From NCBI RefSeq assembly GCF_049331405.1, contig NZ_CP186274.1, positions 744,001 through 808,000 of the forward strand: a DNA stretch of 64,000 bases, in the 5' to 3' direction. Of the stretch, positions 1 to 8,263 are shown piece after piece. This DNA is from PoT sp049331405. GTDB taxonomy: Bacteria; Planctomycetota; Planctomycetia; Isosphaerales; Isosphaeraceae. The notes under the pieces are model-generated. The model made no database searches, was not told the origin of the DNA, and worked only from the letters and a program-made list of their open reading frames with translations. The translations under genes and the position numbers were made by a program. Position 1 is the stretch's first letter, and each line of letters opens with the position of its first letter.

Positions 1-38
1 AGTCGTCCCGAGCAAGTTCCGGGCCGGCGCGCGAGGCC

Positions 39-63
39 GGGCGAGGGCACGTGGCCCTCGCCC
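39..63. terminator. hairpin, possible terminator
   Basis: A perfect 10-bp inverted repeat (arms 39-48 and 54-63, 5-nt loop) lies beyond the 3' end of the SDR gene. Read rightwards it is followed by a short T run near 77-81. It may end a gene left of the window or the SDR gene. It has no immediate U tract, so the role is uncertain. Confidence 0.35.
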
Positions 64-132
64 TCGAAGGAATCTATGGTTTTTATCGCGGCATAAAATC
101 ACGTTTTTCAAGCCGCATGACTTCATGAGATG

Positions 133-876
133 TCAGGCGATGATGCCGCCGTCGACGGTAATGCATGAGCCCGTCACGTTCTGGGCCCTTGGGGAGGCCA
201 GGTAGGCGACGGCCTCGGCGATATCCTCGGGGGTGCCGTACCGGCCCACGGCCGTCTGGGCTTTCTGAGAATCGGCCATTTCACCGTTGGCGGGGTTCAT
301 GTCGGTATCGATCGGGCCCGGCTGCACGGCATTGACGGTGATCCCCTTCGGCCCGAGGTCGCGTGCCCAGCCCTTGGTGAAGCCGTTCACGGCGAATTTG
401 GACGCACTGTAGATCCCGATACCGGGGAAGGGCACGCGCTCACCCAGGACGCTGCTGATGTTGATGATCCGGCCTCCCGAGGGCAGCACCTTCGCGGCGG
501 CCCTGGATGCGACGAAGACCCCCTGGACGTTCACCGCGAAGGTGTGCTCGTACTGCTCGTCCGTGGCGTCGGTCAGCGTGGCGCCCTCGAGCACGCCCGC
601 ATTATTCACGAGGACGTCGAGCCGGCCGAACCGCTTGACGACCTGGTCGACGGCCGCGGCTGTCTGCTTGGGGTCGCCGGCGTCGACCTGCACAGCCTCG
701 ACCTCCACGCCCAAGCCCTTGATCTTCTCGGCGACGGCCAGCGCCGCCTCCTTCGACTTCTGATAGGTCAGGAAGATATTGAATCCATCCTCGGCCAGCC
801 GATAGGCGATCGCCGCCCCGATCCCGCGACTCCCACCCGTCACCAAAGCCACCCGACCCTTCGAATCGCTCGACAT
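133..876 (-). CDS. SDR family NAD(P)-dependent oxidoreductase
   Basis: Classical short-chain dehydrogenase of 247 aa. The nucleotide-binding TGGSRGIG lies at residues 13-20, NNAG at 91-94, the catalytic Ser near 142, and YxxxK at Tyr156/Lys160. The C-terminus has the usual SPxAxxxTGxxxxVDGG pattern. The open frame runs 166 codons further upstream, but the family begins at the ATG at 876, which is preceded by GAGGGTGAG, so I chose that start. The closest family type is 3-oxoacyl-ACP-reductase-like or glucose-dehydrogenase-like SDRs; the substrate cannot be read from sequence. It is divergent from treZ, and a TetR-like palindrome lies 68 nt upstream of its start. Confidence 0.93.
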   Translation of the reverse strand: MSSDSKGRVALVTGGSRGIGAAIAYRLAEDGFNIFLTYQKSKEAALAVAEKIKGLGVEVEAVQVDAGDPKQTAAAVDQVVKRFGRLDVLVNNAGVLEGATLTDATDEQYEHTFAVNVQGVFVASRAAAKVLPSGGRIINISSVLGERVPFPGIGIYSASKFAVNGFTKGWARDLGPKGITVNAVQPGPIDTDMNPANGEMADSQKAQTAVGRYGTPEDIAEAVAYLASPRAQNVTGSCITVDGGIIA

Positions 877-943
877 CGTCTCACCCTCGTTTCTTGTGTT
901 CGCCTCGCACGTTTCTTCGCCGAAATGCGACCTGCCTGGATTA

Positions 944-961
944 TTTGACCGGTCGGACAAA
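944..961. promoter_or_regulatory. TetR-like operator candidate
   Basis: An 18-bp imperfect palindrome, TTTGACCGGTCGGACAAA, in which 7 of 9 base pairs are symmetric. It sits 68 nt upstream of the SDR start and 207 nt upstream of treZ. The TTTGACC/GG...CAAA pattern resembles TetR-family operators, which often control SDR genes. No TetR gene is in the window, so the regulator is unknown. Confidence 0.35.
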
Positions 962-1168
962 AAGTCAACGGTCGCCCCCTGACGAGGTTTGAGCTTGGTC
1001 GTCGCGTCGGGAGTCGAATGACTTCGGGGGGTGCTTGTTTGAAAATTGGTATTACATTTGCCGTGTTTGATGGTGGGGTGAATGGTCTCGAAGAGATGCA
1101 GCCCACTCCTATCAGGTTGGTCATCTACTGATTCCCCTTCCGGGAACCGTCGCAGAAGGAAGCGCGAC

Positions 1169-3160
1169 ATGGCGACGAAGGGAAAGACGCGCATGCCGGC
1201 TCCTCGAGGCTCGCGCGATCCTGCCCGCGGCGATCGTTGGCGTCGGCGCATACCGGTCGGGGCCGAGCTACGGCCAGGCTCCGGGGTGCACTTCCGGGTC
1301 TGGGCGCCCGACTCCTCGCGGGTGAACGTCGTGCTTGAGGCCGGTCCCGGGGCCGGCAAGAGCGTCCCCCTCAAGGCCGAACGCGACGGCTATTTCTCGG
1401 GCTTCGCATCGGAGGCTGGCGCGGGGACGCACTACCGGCTGAGCCTGGATGGCGGCGACCTCATGCTGGACCCGGCCTCGCGGTTCCAGCCCGAGGGGCC
1501 GCACGGGCCTTCCGCCGTGATCGACCCCTCGGCCTTCCCCTGGACGGACGCGGCGTGGGAAGGGCCCGGTGTGGACGAACCGAGGTCGTTTTACGAGTTG
1601 CATGCCGGCACTTTCACGCCCGAGGGGACGTGGTCGGCCGCGCAGGAGCATCTGCCGTACCTGGCGGATCTGGGCATCACGGTGCTCGAACTGATGCCCG
1701 TCGCGGAGTTTCCGGGTCGGTTCGGCTGGAGCTATGACGGTGTCTGTCTGTTCGCGCCGTTCCACGGCTACGGGCATCCCGACGACCTGCGCCGGTTCGT
1801 CGACGAGGCCCATCGCCTCGGCCTCGCCGTGATCCTGGACGTGGTGTACAACCACCTGGGACCGGACGGCAATGTCTTGAAGAGAATCACGCCCAAGTAT
1901 TTCTCGAAGAAGTTCATGACGGACTGGGGCGAGCCCCTGAACTTCGACGAGGCCGGATCGACCCAGGTCCGCGAATTCATCCTCGCAAATGTTCGATACT
2001 GGATCGCCGAGTTCCACCTCGACGGGATGCGGATCGACGCGACCCAGAGCCTCCTGGATGAGTCCAAGCCGCATATCGTCGAGGAGATCGCGCCCGCCGT
2101 GCGAGCCGCCGCGCCGGGTCGCAGGGTCCTGGTCGTCGGCGAGAGCGAGCCGCAGCAGGCGCGGCTGCTCCGCCCGGAATCGGCCGGGGGTTGTGGGTTC
2201 GACATGATCTGGAGCGACGACTTCCACCACTCGGCGATGGTCGCCGCCACGGGATATCGCGAGGCCTATTACGGCGACTACCTCGGGAATGCCCAGGAGA
2301 TGGTCTCGGTCCTCAAGCGTGGCTGGCTCTACCAGGGGCAGTGGAACCTGCGGCAGTCCAAGCGCCGGGGGACTCCCACGTTCGACCTGCCGCCGTCGGC
2401 CTTCATAGTCTACCTCCAGAACCACGATCAACTTGCCAACTCGGCGAGGGGCGACCGCCTCTCCGAACTGACCTCGCGCGGGCGGCTCCGGGCCCTGACG
2501 GCCGCCCTGATCCTCGGGCCGGGCACGCCGCTCTTGTTCCAGGGGCAGGAATTCGCCGCGTCCAGCCCGTTCCTCTACTTTTGCGATCTCAATCCCGAGA
2601 TCGCCGCGATGGTGCTGGAAGGCCGGCGCAAGTTCTTCCGGCAATTCCCGAGCCTGGCCACCCCCGAGATGCAGGCGAGGGTCCCCTTGCCGAACGACCC
2701 CGCGATCTTCCGGCGCTCGATCCTCGACCATTCCGAGCGAGGCGAGGGCGTGCATGCCGAGGCCTTGCTCATGCATCGCGACCTCCTGCGCCTGCGTCGA
2801 GACGACGCCACCTTGCGCGGCGGCCACCGCCAGGGCGAGATCGACGGCGCGGTGCTGGGGCCCGAGGCGTTCGTCATCCGCTATTTCTCCCCGCAGGGCG
2901 GGGGGGAGGATCGCCTCTTGCTGGTCAACCTGGGGCCGGAGCTGAACCTGAAGGTCGTCACCGAGCCCCTGCTCGCGCCCCCCGAATCCAGGCGCTGGCA
3001 TCTGGCCTGGTCGAGCGAGTCTCCCCAGTACGGCGGTTCAGGAGCCACCGAGCCTGAATCCGAGGAGCTCAACTGGCGTCTCGCGGGTCATTCCGCCAGC
3101 TTCCTCGACACGATCGAGGCCCGGTCGGACGAGCATCGAGATCCCAAGGGGAGTATTTGA
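1169..3160 (+). CDS. treZ: malto-oligosyltrehalose trehalohydrolase (TreZ)
   Basis: GH13 enzyme of 663 aa that releases trehalose from maltooligosyl-trehalose. An N-terminal CBM48-like domain (GVHFRVWAPDS...) is followed by the TreZ signature YELHAGTFTPEGTW and the GH13 barrel. Visible are DVVYNHLGPDGN, MRIDA with the nucleophile Asp near residue 290, the acid/base Glu in VVGESE near 325, and LQNHDQ. An ATG 29 codons upstream is open, but the ATG at 1169 follows AAGGAAG and fits the usual N-terminus. The partner TreY (maltooligosyl trehalose synthase) is not in the window. A glycogen debranching enzyme follows 100 nt downstream on the same strand, suggesting a glycogen/trehalose operon. Confidence 0.93.
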   Translation: MATKGKTRMPAPRGSRDPARGDRWRRRIPVGAELRPGSGVHFRVWAPDSSRVNVVLEAGPGAGKSVPLKAERDGYFSGFASEAGAGTHYRLSLDGGDLMLDPASRFQPEGPHGPSAVIDPSAFPWTDAAWEGPGVDEPRSFYELHAGTFTPEGTWSAAQEHLPYLADLGITVLELMPVAEFPGRFGWSYDGVCLFAPFHGYGHPDDLRRFVDEAHRLGLAVILDVVYNHLGPDGNVLKRITPKYFSKKFMTDWGEPLNFDEAGSTQVREFILANVRYWIAEFHLDGMRIDATQSLLDESKPHIVEEIAPAVRAAAPGRRVLVVGESEPQQARLLRPESAGGCGFDMIWSDDFHHSAMVAATGYREAYYGDYLGNAQEMVSVLKRGWLYQGQWNLRQSKRRGTPTFDLPPSAFIVYLQNHDQLANSARGDRLSELTSRGRLRALTAALILGPGTPLLFQGQEFAASSPFLYFCDLNPEIAAMVLEGRRKFFRQFPSLATPEMQARVPLPNDPAIFRRSILDHSERGEGVHAEALLMHRDLLRLRRDDATLRGGHRQGEIDGAVLGPEAFVIRYFSPQGGGEDRLLLVNLGPELNLKVVTEPLLAPPESRRWHLAWSSESPQYGGSGATEPESEELNWRLAGHSASFLDTIEARSDEHRDPKGSI

Positions 3161-3260
3161 ATGTGCTATTACAGGCTATGAGCAATAGAACGCTTAAGAA
3201 ATCAACGTCGGTGATCTGAGGCTCGGGACGACATCCCGCATCCTTGAGGAATACGCGACC

Positions 3261-5399
3261 ATGACAGATCTCGTGAGGTCGATCGAAAGTCCTTGTACGG
3301 AGCGGATGGACGATGGTGGGGATGCCGAGCGACTTCGAGAGTGGATCGTCACGAACGGGCTTGGAGGGTATGCGTCGGGCACCGTCTGCGGCTATCCGAC
3401 CCGCCGCTATCACGGCCTACTCATCGCCGCGCTCCCGGTCCCCCTCGGTCGGACGATGATGCTCAGCCACCTGGAGGAGCAACTCGCCTTCCCCGACGGC
3501 ACCTCGGTCCCGATCGGCGGCGAGCCGCTGGTGGGTTGGAATACGTCCGAATCGACCCGGCCGGTCGCCGAGTTCCGCCTCGACTACGGGCTTCCCGTCT
3601 GGCGATTTCAGGTCAACGGCGTCGTCCTGGAGCGTCGCCTCGTCATCCCCCACCTCCAGAACACCGCCTACTTGAATTACAGGATGATGTTCGAGGACGG
3701 GCGTCGGGGCGAGCAGGGGAGACTCCCTCGCCTGATGCTGCGGCCGCTGGTCCATTTCCGGTCGCACGACGACCCGGTGAATCGTGCCGACCCGGCTCCT
3801 TATCGCTTCTCGGCCTCGGGGGATCGGTACGAGGTCAACGCCGGTGATGTTTATCCGACCTTACGGATGACGCTCCGGGGCCTCAGAACGGCCTTCACGC
3901 TCGACGCGGTCGAGACTTCGCAGATCGTCTACCGCCTCGAACAGCAGCGCGGGTATGAGTCGACCGGCGACCAGTGGAGCCCGGGGTTCTTCCACGCCGA
4001 ACTCGCCGAGGGCGAACCGACCACGCTGATCGCCTCGACCGAGCGCTGGGAGACCATGCTGGCCATGATGGGCGACGAGGCCTTGAATCGCGAATATGGC
4101 CGACGCTCGCGACTGATCCGCTTCGCTCAGCGGCAGGACTCGAACCTGCGAACGTTCGCTTCGCTTTCGCGCGAAGGTGAAGATGCCGGCGAGACGACGC
4201 CCGGGCCAACCATCGATAGCTTCGCCTCGGAGCTCGTACTCGCCGCCGACCAGTTCCTCATCACCCCCGCCGGCCGCGTCGAGGACACCGCGAGGGCCCA
4301 CGCCGCCGGCGAGGAGGTCCGCACGGTGATCGCGGGCTATCACTGGTTCACGGACTGGGGTCGCGACACAATGATCAGCCTCGAGGGGCTGGCCCTCAGC
4401 ACGGGGCGGACCGAGGAGGCCGGGTACATCCTCAGGACCTTCGCACATTACGTGCGCGACGGCCTGATCCCCAACATGTTCCCCGAGGGCCGCAGCGTCG
4501 GGCTCTACCACACGGCCGACGCTTCGCTCTGGTTCTTCCACGCGGTCGATCGCTATGTCGAGTCGACCGGCGATCGCGAGACCCTTGGCGCCATCCTGCC
4601 GAGACTCAAGGAGATCGCCGACGCCCACATCCGGGGCACGCTGTTCGGCATCGGCGTGGACCCCGACGACGGGCTCCTGCGCCAGGGAGCCCCCGGATAT
4701 CAACTCACCTGGATGGATGCCAAGGTCGACGACTGGGTCGTCACCCCGCGCCGGGGCAAGGCGGTCGAGATCAACGCGCTCTGGTACAACGCCCTCCGCC
4801 TGCTGGAAGGCTGGATCCGCGAGGCCGACGGCGAGGACGCGGCTGCAACCTATGCTCAATACTCCGAGAAGGCCCGGCGATCTTTCAATGCGCGATTCTG
4901 GTATGAACAAGGGGGATATCTGTATGATGTGGTCGACGGCGAGTCCGGCGACGACCCCGCCTGCCGCCCGAATCAGGTCTTCGCGATCGCGTTGAAGTCT
5001 CCGGTTCTCGACGAATCTCGCTGGAAGCCGGTGATCGGCGTCGTCCGCGAGCGGCTCGTGACCCCCCTGGGTTTGCGCTCGTTGGCTCCGGGCCATCCCG
5101 ATTACAAGCCCCGATATTTCGGCGACCTCCGCTCCCGCGACGCCGCCTATCATCAGGGGACCGTCTGGGCCTGGCTCATCGGCCCATTCATCGACGCCTG
5201 GCTCCGGGTCCATCCCGACGCCCGCGCCGAGGCCCGGCAATTCCTCAAGGGTTTCCCCGAGCACCTGAGCGAAGCCTGCCTCGGGACCATCAGCGAGGTT
5301 TTCGACGCCGAACCGCCGTACACCCCCCGCGGCTGCATCGCGCAGGCCTGGAGCGTGGCCGAGGTCCTCCGCTGCTGGATCAAGACCGCCGAGCCTTAA
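3261..5399 (+). CDS. amylo-alpha-1,6-glucosidase (GH133 glycogen debranching enzyme)
   Basis: A 712-aa protein. The N-terminal GDE domain begins with the family pattern EWIVTNGLGGYASGT and GYPTRRYHGLLIA. The C-terminal (alpha/alpha)6 catalytic domain includes AGYHWFTDWGRDTMIS near residue 360, LIPNMFPE, and the C-terminal GTVWAWLIGPF and AWSVAEVLR segments. The length matches archaeal-type debranching enzymes. Role: hydrolysis of alpha-1,6 branch points in glycogen. It follows treZ by 100 nt and probably supplies it with linear maltodextrins (inference). Confidence 0.92.
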   Translation: MTDLVRSIESPCTERMDDGGDAERLREWIVTNGLGGYASGTVCGYPTRRYHGLLIAALPVPLGRTMMLSHLEEQLAFPDGTSVPIGGEPLVGWNTSESTRPVAEFRLDYGLPVWRFQVNGVVLERRLVIPHLQNTAYLNYRMMFEDGRRGEQGRLPRLMLRPLVHFRSHDDPVNRADPAPYRFSASGDRYEVNAGDVYPTLRMTLRGLRTAFTLDAVETSQIVYRLEQQRGYESTGDQWSPGFFHAELAEGEPTTLIASTERWETMLAMMGDEALNREYGRRSRLIRFAQRQDSNLRTFASLSREGEDAGETTPGPTIDSFASELVLAADQFLITPAGRVEDTARAHAAGEEVRTVIAGYHWFTDWGRDTMISLEGLALSTGRTEEAGYILRTFAHYVRDGLIPNMFPEGRSVGLYHTADASLWFFHAVDRYVESTGDRETLGAILPRLKEIADAHIRGTLFGIGVDPDDGLLRQGAPGYQLTWMDAKVDDWVVTPRRGKAVEINALWYNALRLLEGWIREADGEDAAATYAQYSEKARRSFNARFWYEQGGYLYDVVDGESGDDPACRPNQVFAIALKSPVLDESRWKPVIGVVRERLVTPLGLRSLAPGHPDYKPRYFGDLRSRDAAYHQGTVWAWLIGPFIDAWLRVHPDARAEARQFLKGFPEHLSEACLGTISEVFDAEPPYTPRGCIAQAWSVAEVLRCWIKTAEP

Positions 5400-5401
5400 T
5401 C

Positions 5402-5790
5402 AACGCGCCGGATCATCGAGCGAATGACCCTCGGCACGGCACAACGTTCGAGGACATCGCGGGGGTTTGTAATTATGTGCTCAACCGCAAAAAAGCGGCA
5501 ATCGTCCGCAAGCTTGACGCGATCCAGGAGGTTGAACGCACGGAGCTCGACAACTCGATGATCCTCTTCCTGTCGAGCATGCTGACGGGGGCCCATGATG
5601 CCGCGCAGCTCTCCGCGTTACTCGTCAGCCGTGGCGGTGGCGGGATCAAGGCGGTGAGGGTGTTGGACTCCAGGGCAAGTCCGGCCGCCAGATCTGCCGT
5701 CTCTACCGCTCGATGATGGCCCAGGCAGGCGTCGAGCTCGGCGAGTTCGGCGATTCCCGCGAGCGACCGACCGAGATTCGTGCGAGGCTT
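5402..5790 (+). pseudogene. DUF1552 C-terminal remnant, frameshifted
   Basis: No intact gene lies between the debranching enzyme and the FG-GAP gene. Frame 2 (5402-5716) reads VRKLDAIQEVERT, LDNSMILFLSSM, then LVSRGGGGIKAVRVLD. Near 5665 the homology passes to frame 1, which reads CRLYRSMMAQAGVELGEFGD. Together these match, in order, the C-terminal motifs I know from DUF1552 proteins (LLDNSMILFGSxMxDGxxH, LLAGRGGG...GRHL, LCNLYLSxxxRxGVxxxxFGDSTG). The N-terminal three quarters are absent, there is at least one frameshift, and the HD residues are partly degraded. I read it as a decayed fragment. Confidence 0.6.
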
Positions 5791-5926
5791 CCCGGCCGGG
5801 ACGAGTGTTGCCCCGTGGATTTGAGCCGACGGCGGGAGTACCCTGTTGGAGTTGGGCCGCCCGTTCGCAACGTGCGCGGCGGCCAGGGTCAACGCTCCAA
5901 GCGGACTTCCCGAGGGTCGAACATCC

Positions 5927-7159
5927 ATGAATTCGCGTTTCGTGCTCGCCGCGGCGCTGGGCTTGTCGGCATCGCTCTTCACGTCGGCTTTCGCCGAGGT
6001 AGGCGCGAAGAAATCGCCCGTGACCTGGAAGAAGACGGTGGTCGAGGCGAAGTTCCGCTCCGAAGGGGCCTCGATCGGCGACGTCAACAAGGACGGCAAG
6101 AACGACATCTTCGTCGGCGACTCCTGGTACGAGGCCCCCAACTGGACCAAGCACGACATCCGGAAGCCGGGCGACTTCGGCGATGGCCTGCACAGCTATA
6201 GTGCCTGCATGACTTCCTGGGCCGATGACATCAACGGCGACGGCTGGGTCGATCAGGTTGTCGTCGGATTCCCCGGCGCCCCGGCCTACTGGTACGAGAA
6301 CCCGAAGGGCAAGCCGGGCTACTGGCCGCAGTACGAGATCTGGCACAGCGCCTGCAACGAGACGCCCCTCTACGTCGACCTCTTCGGCGAGGGCCGTCGC
6401 GTGCTCGTGATGGGCTGGCAGCCCAAGGGCAAGGAGAACGAAGGGCAGATGGCCTGGTTCGCCCCCGGCAGCGACCCGACGCAACTCTGGGAGATGCACG
6501 CCATCAGCGAGCCGAGCACCCCGGGCAAGGAGCCCATCCCCGGCACCTTCAAGTTCTCGCACGGGCTCGGCGTGGGCGACCTGAACCACGACGGCAAGGC
6601 CGACGTCATCTGCATCGGCGGTTGGTGGGAGCAGCCGAGCGCCGGGCGCAACGCGAGCGGCCCCTGGGCCTTCCACAAGGCTAAGTTCGGCGAGGCCGTC
6701 GCCGACATGATCGCCTACGACGTGAACCTCGACGGCAAGGCCGACGTCATCGACAGCTCGGCCCACCAGTTCGGCATCTGGTGGTACGAGCAGGGGGCGG
6801 CCAAGGCCGGCGACCCCGAGTTCACCAAGCACGACCTCTTCCCCGAGCTCGTCTCCGAGACCCACGCCCTGATCGCCGCCGACATCAACGGCGACGGCCT
6901 CAAGGACCTCGTCACCGGCAAGCGCTTCTGGTCGCACGGCAAGAGCGAGCCCGGCTCCGACAAGCCCGCCCGCCTCTACTGGTTCGAGGCCAGCAAGAAG
7001 GACGGCAAGATCGAGTTCACCCCCCACGAGATCGACGACCAGAGCGGCATGGGCACCCAGTTCACCGTGGCCGACTTCAACGGCGATGGTCTGCTCGACA
7101 TCATCACGTCGAACAAGAAGGGCACGTACCTCCACGAGCAGGTCCGCGACTCGAAGTGA
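5927..7159 (+). CDS. secreted FG-GAP/VCBS repeat protein
   Basis: A 410-aa exported protein. A signal peptide (MNSRFVLAAALGLSASLFTSAFA) is followed by repeated Ca-binding FG-GAP/VCBS blades of the form DVNKDGKNDI, DINGDGWVD, DLNHDGKADV, DVNLDGKADV, DINGDGLKDL and DFNGDGLLDI, about one every 60-70 residues. This predicts a beta-propeller. The ATG at 5927 begins the signal peptide; the frame is open upstream but has no family similarity. Planctomycetes have many such proteins. The function is unknown; extracellular binding is plausible. A perfect terminator hairpin lies 44 nt downstream. Confidence 0.88.
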   Translation: MNSRFVLAAALGLSASLFTSAFAEVGAKKSPVTWKKTVVEAKFRSEGASIGDVNKDGKNDIFVGDSWYEAPNWTKHDIRKPGDFGDGLHSYSACMTSWADDINGDGWVDQVVVGFPGAPAYWYENPKGKPGYWPQYEIWHSACNETPLYVDLFGEGRRVLVMGWQPKGKENEGQMAWFAPGSDPTQLWEMHAISEPSTPGKEPIPGTFKFSHGLGVGDLNHDGKADVICIGGWWEQPSAGRNASGPWAFHKAKFGEAVADMIAYDVNLDGKADVIDSSAHQFGIWWYEQGAAKAGDPEFTKHDLFPELVSETHALIAADINGDGLKDLVTGKRFWSHGKSEPGSDKPARLYWFEASKKDGKIEFTPHEIDDQSGMGTQFTVADFNGDGLLDIITSNKKGTYLHEQVRDSK

Positions 7160-7203
7160 AACCGGCAAGGCTCGTTCGATAGGTTTACTTCTGGAATTTA
7201 CGC

Positions 7204-7231
7204 CAAGGCAAGGGGCCATCCCCTTGCCTTG
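7204..7231 (+). terminator. strong hairpin terminator
   Basis: Perfect 12-bp stem (7204-7215 with 7220-7231) and a 4-nt CCAT loop, followed by TTGCGTT. It lies just after the FG-GAP gene and before the PadR promoter. Confidence 0.65.
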
Positions 7232-7286
7232 TTGCGTTCCACACGCACGCCCGGAAGCTCGTCGCGTCCGGGCCGCCCATCTTTCC

Positions 7287-7316
7287 TTGACATGATCGTA
7301 CTATAACTAGTAATAT
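7287..7316 (+). promoter_or_regulatory. padR promoter with overlapping inverted repeat
   Basis: TTGACA (7287-7292), an 18-bp spacer, then TAATAT (7311-7316). The start codon at 7324 is only 7 nt beyond the -10 box, so the transcript would be essentially leaderless; there is no Shine-Dalgarno sequence. An inverted repeat TACTA-N4-TAGTA (7299-7312) overlaps the -10 and is a candidate autoregulatory operator. Confidence 0.55.
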
Positions 7317-7323
7317 TCTGACT

Positions 7324-7950
7324 ATGGCACGCAAGTCCCAGCGTTCCCCCCTGGCCCTGGCGGTTCTGGCGCTGCTCTACGAGGCGCCCATGCACCCGTA
7401 CCGGATGCAGCGGCTCATCAAGGAGAGGGGGAAGGATGAGGTGATCAATGTCCGCCAGCGGGCGAGCCTCTATCAGACGATCGAGCGGTTGCTGCGCGTC
7501 GGCCTGATCCGCGTCCGCGAGACCGAGCGCGACGAGAACCGGCCCGAGCGGACCATCTACGAGCTCACGGACGAAGGGCGAGAGTCGGCGCTCGCCTGGA
7601 TGCGCGACGTGCTCTCGACCCCCGGCAACGAGTTCCCGGAGTTCCCCGCCGCGATCTCGTTCCTGCCGCTGCTGGAGCCCTCGGATGCGATGAAACAGCT
7701 CGGGGCCAGGGCTGCCGCACTCGAAGCCGAGCGTGCCCGTGTGGAGGGGCTCATTGCACCCGTGAAGGAGACGCTCCCTCGGCTCTTCCTGCTCGAGTCG
7801 GAATACGCCCTGGCCATGCTCGCGGCCGAGCTGGAGTGGGTCCGCACGCTCGTCGCCGACCTGAAGGCCGGGCGCGTCACCTGGAGTGAGGAATGGCTGC
7901 GTCAGTTCGCCTCCGGGTTTCAGAACGAGGAGGGATCGAACCCGTCGTGA
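7324..7950 (+). CDS. PadR family transcriptional regulator
   Basis: A 208-aa protein. The N-terminal winged helix (about residues 8-85) has the PadR pattern LAVLALLYEAPMHPYRMQ, a Tyr-containing recognition region (RASLYQTIERL) and the wing ERTIYELTDEGRE. The C-terminal half is a long helical dimerisation domain with a coiled-coil-like stretch around 120-165. PadR proteins usually repress genes for phenolic-compound or efflux functions. The FAD monooxygenase 313 nt downstream on the same strand is the natural candidate target. The promoter overlaps a short inverted repeat, which suggests autoregulation. Confidence 0.92.
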   Translation: MARKSQRSPLALAVLALLYEAPMHPYRMQRLIKERGKDEVINVRQRASLYQTIERLLRVGLIRVRETERDENRPERTIYELTDEGRESALAWMRDVLSTPGNEFPEFPAAISFLPLLEPSDAMKQLGARAAALEAERARVEGLIAPVKETLPRLFLLESEYALAMLAAELEWVRTLVADLKAGRVTWSEEWLRQFASGFQNEEGSNPS

Positions 7951-8263
7951 TGGAGGAATATTAAAGGTTGATAGTGGTGCCCATGCCTCGATGAGGATCG
8001 AAGGTGTTCTGAAGTCTGCATTTGCACAAGACAAGCCTTCGTAGCTGCGTTCATTCGCCGTCGCGCGAGGACGCCCATCGGCCGTGAGCGACGGCCCTGA
8101 GTCCAAACACTTCGCGGCTTGATCGATCCCACGATCTGGGCGTCGAGTTCGCCGCTGCGCGCTGTCTACCGATGTCGTGATCGTACCTGTCCCGCCTCCA
8201 CGGGCCGATCGCCGTGCGCGCACTGCGAATGGGCAGGGGAGCTGGCGTCAGACAAAGGAGTGA
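7951..8263. other. intergenic, padR to monooxygenase
   Basis: 313 nt with no convincing ORF. Near the end there is an AAAGGAG Shine-Dalgarno sequence for the monooxygenase. I saw no clear promoter or terminator. Confidence 0.5.

Noticed and set aside
1268..3001. 577-aa open frame on the minus strand opposite treZ
   Set aside because: A shadow of a GC-rich gene. Its sequence is rich in Arg, Gly and Pro without domains, and treZ on the other strand is certain. The same applies to the long frames opposite the debranching enzyme, the 1262-aa gene and the kinase.
5618..7219. 533-aa open frame on the minus strand opposite the FG-GAP gene
   Set aside because: Val/Leu/Gly-rich mirror of repeated DGD codons. 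The + strand frame has a signal peptide and clear repeats.
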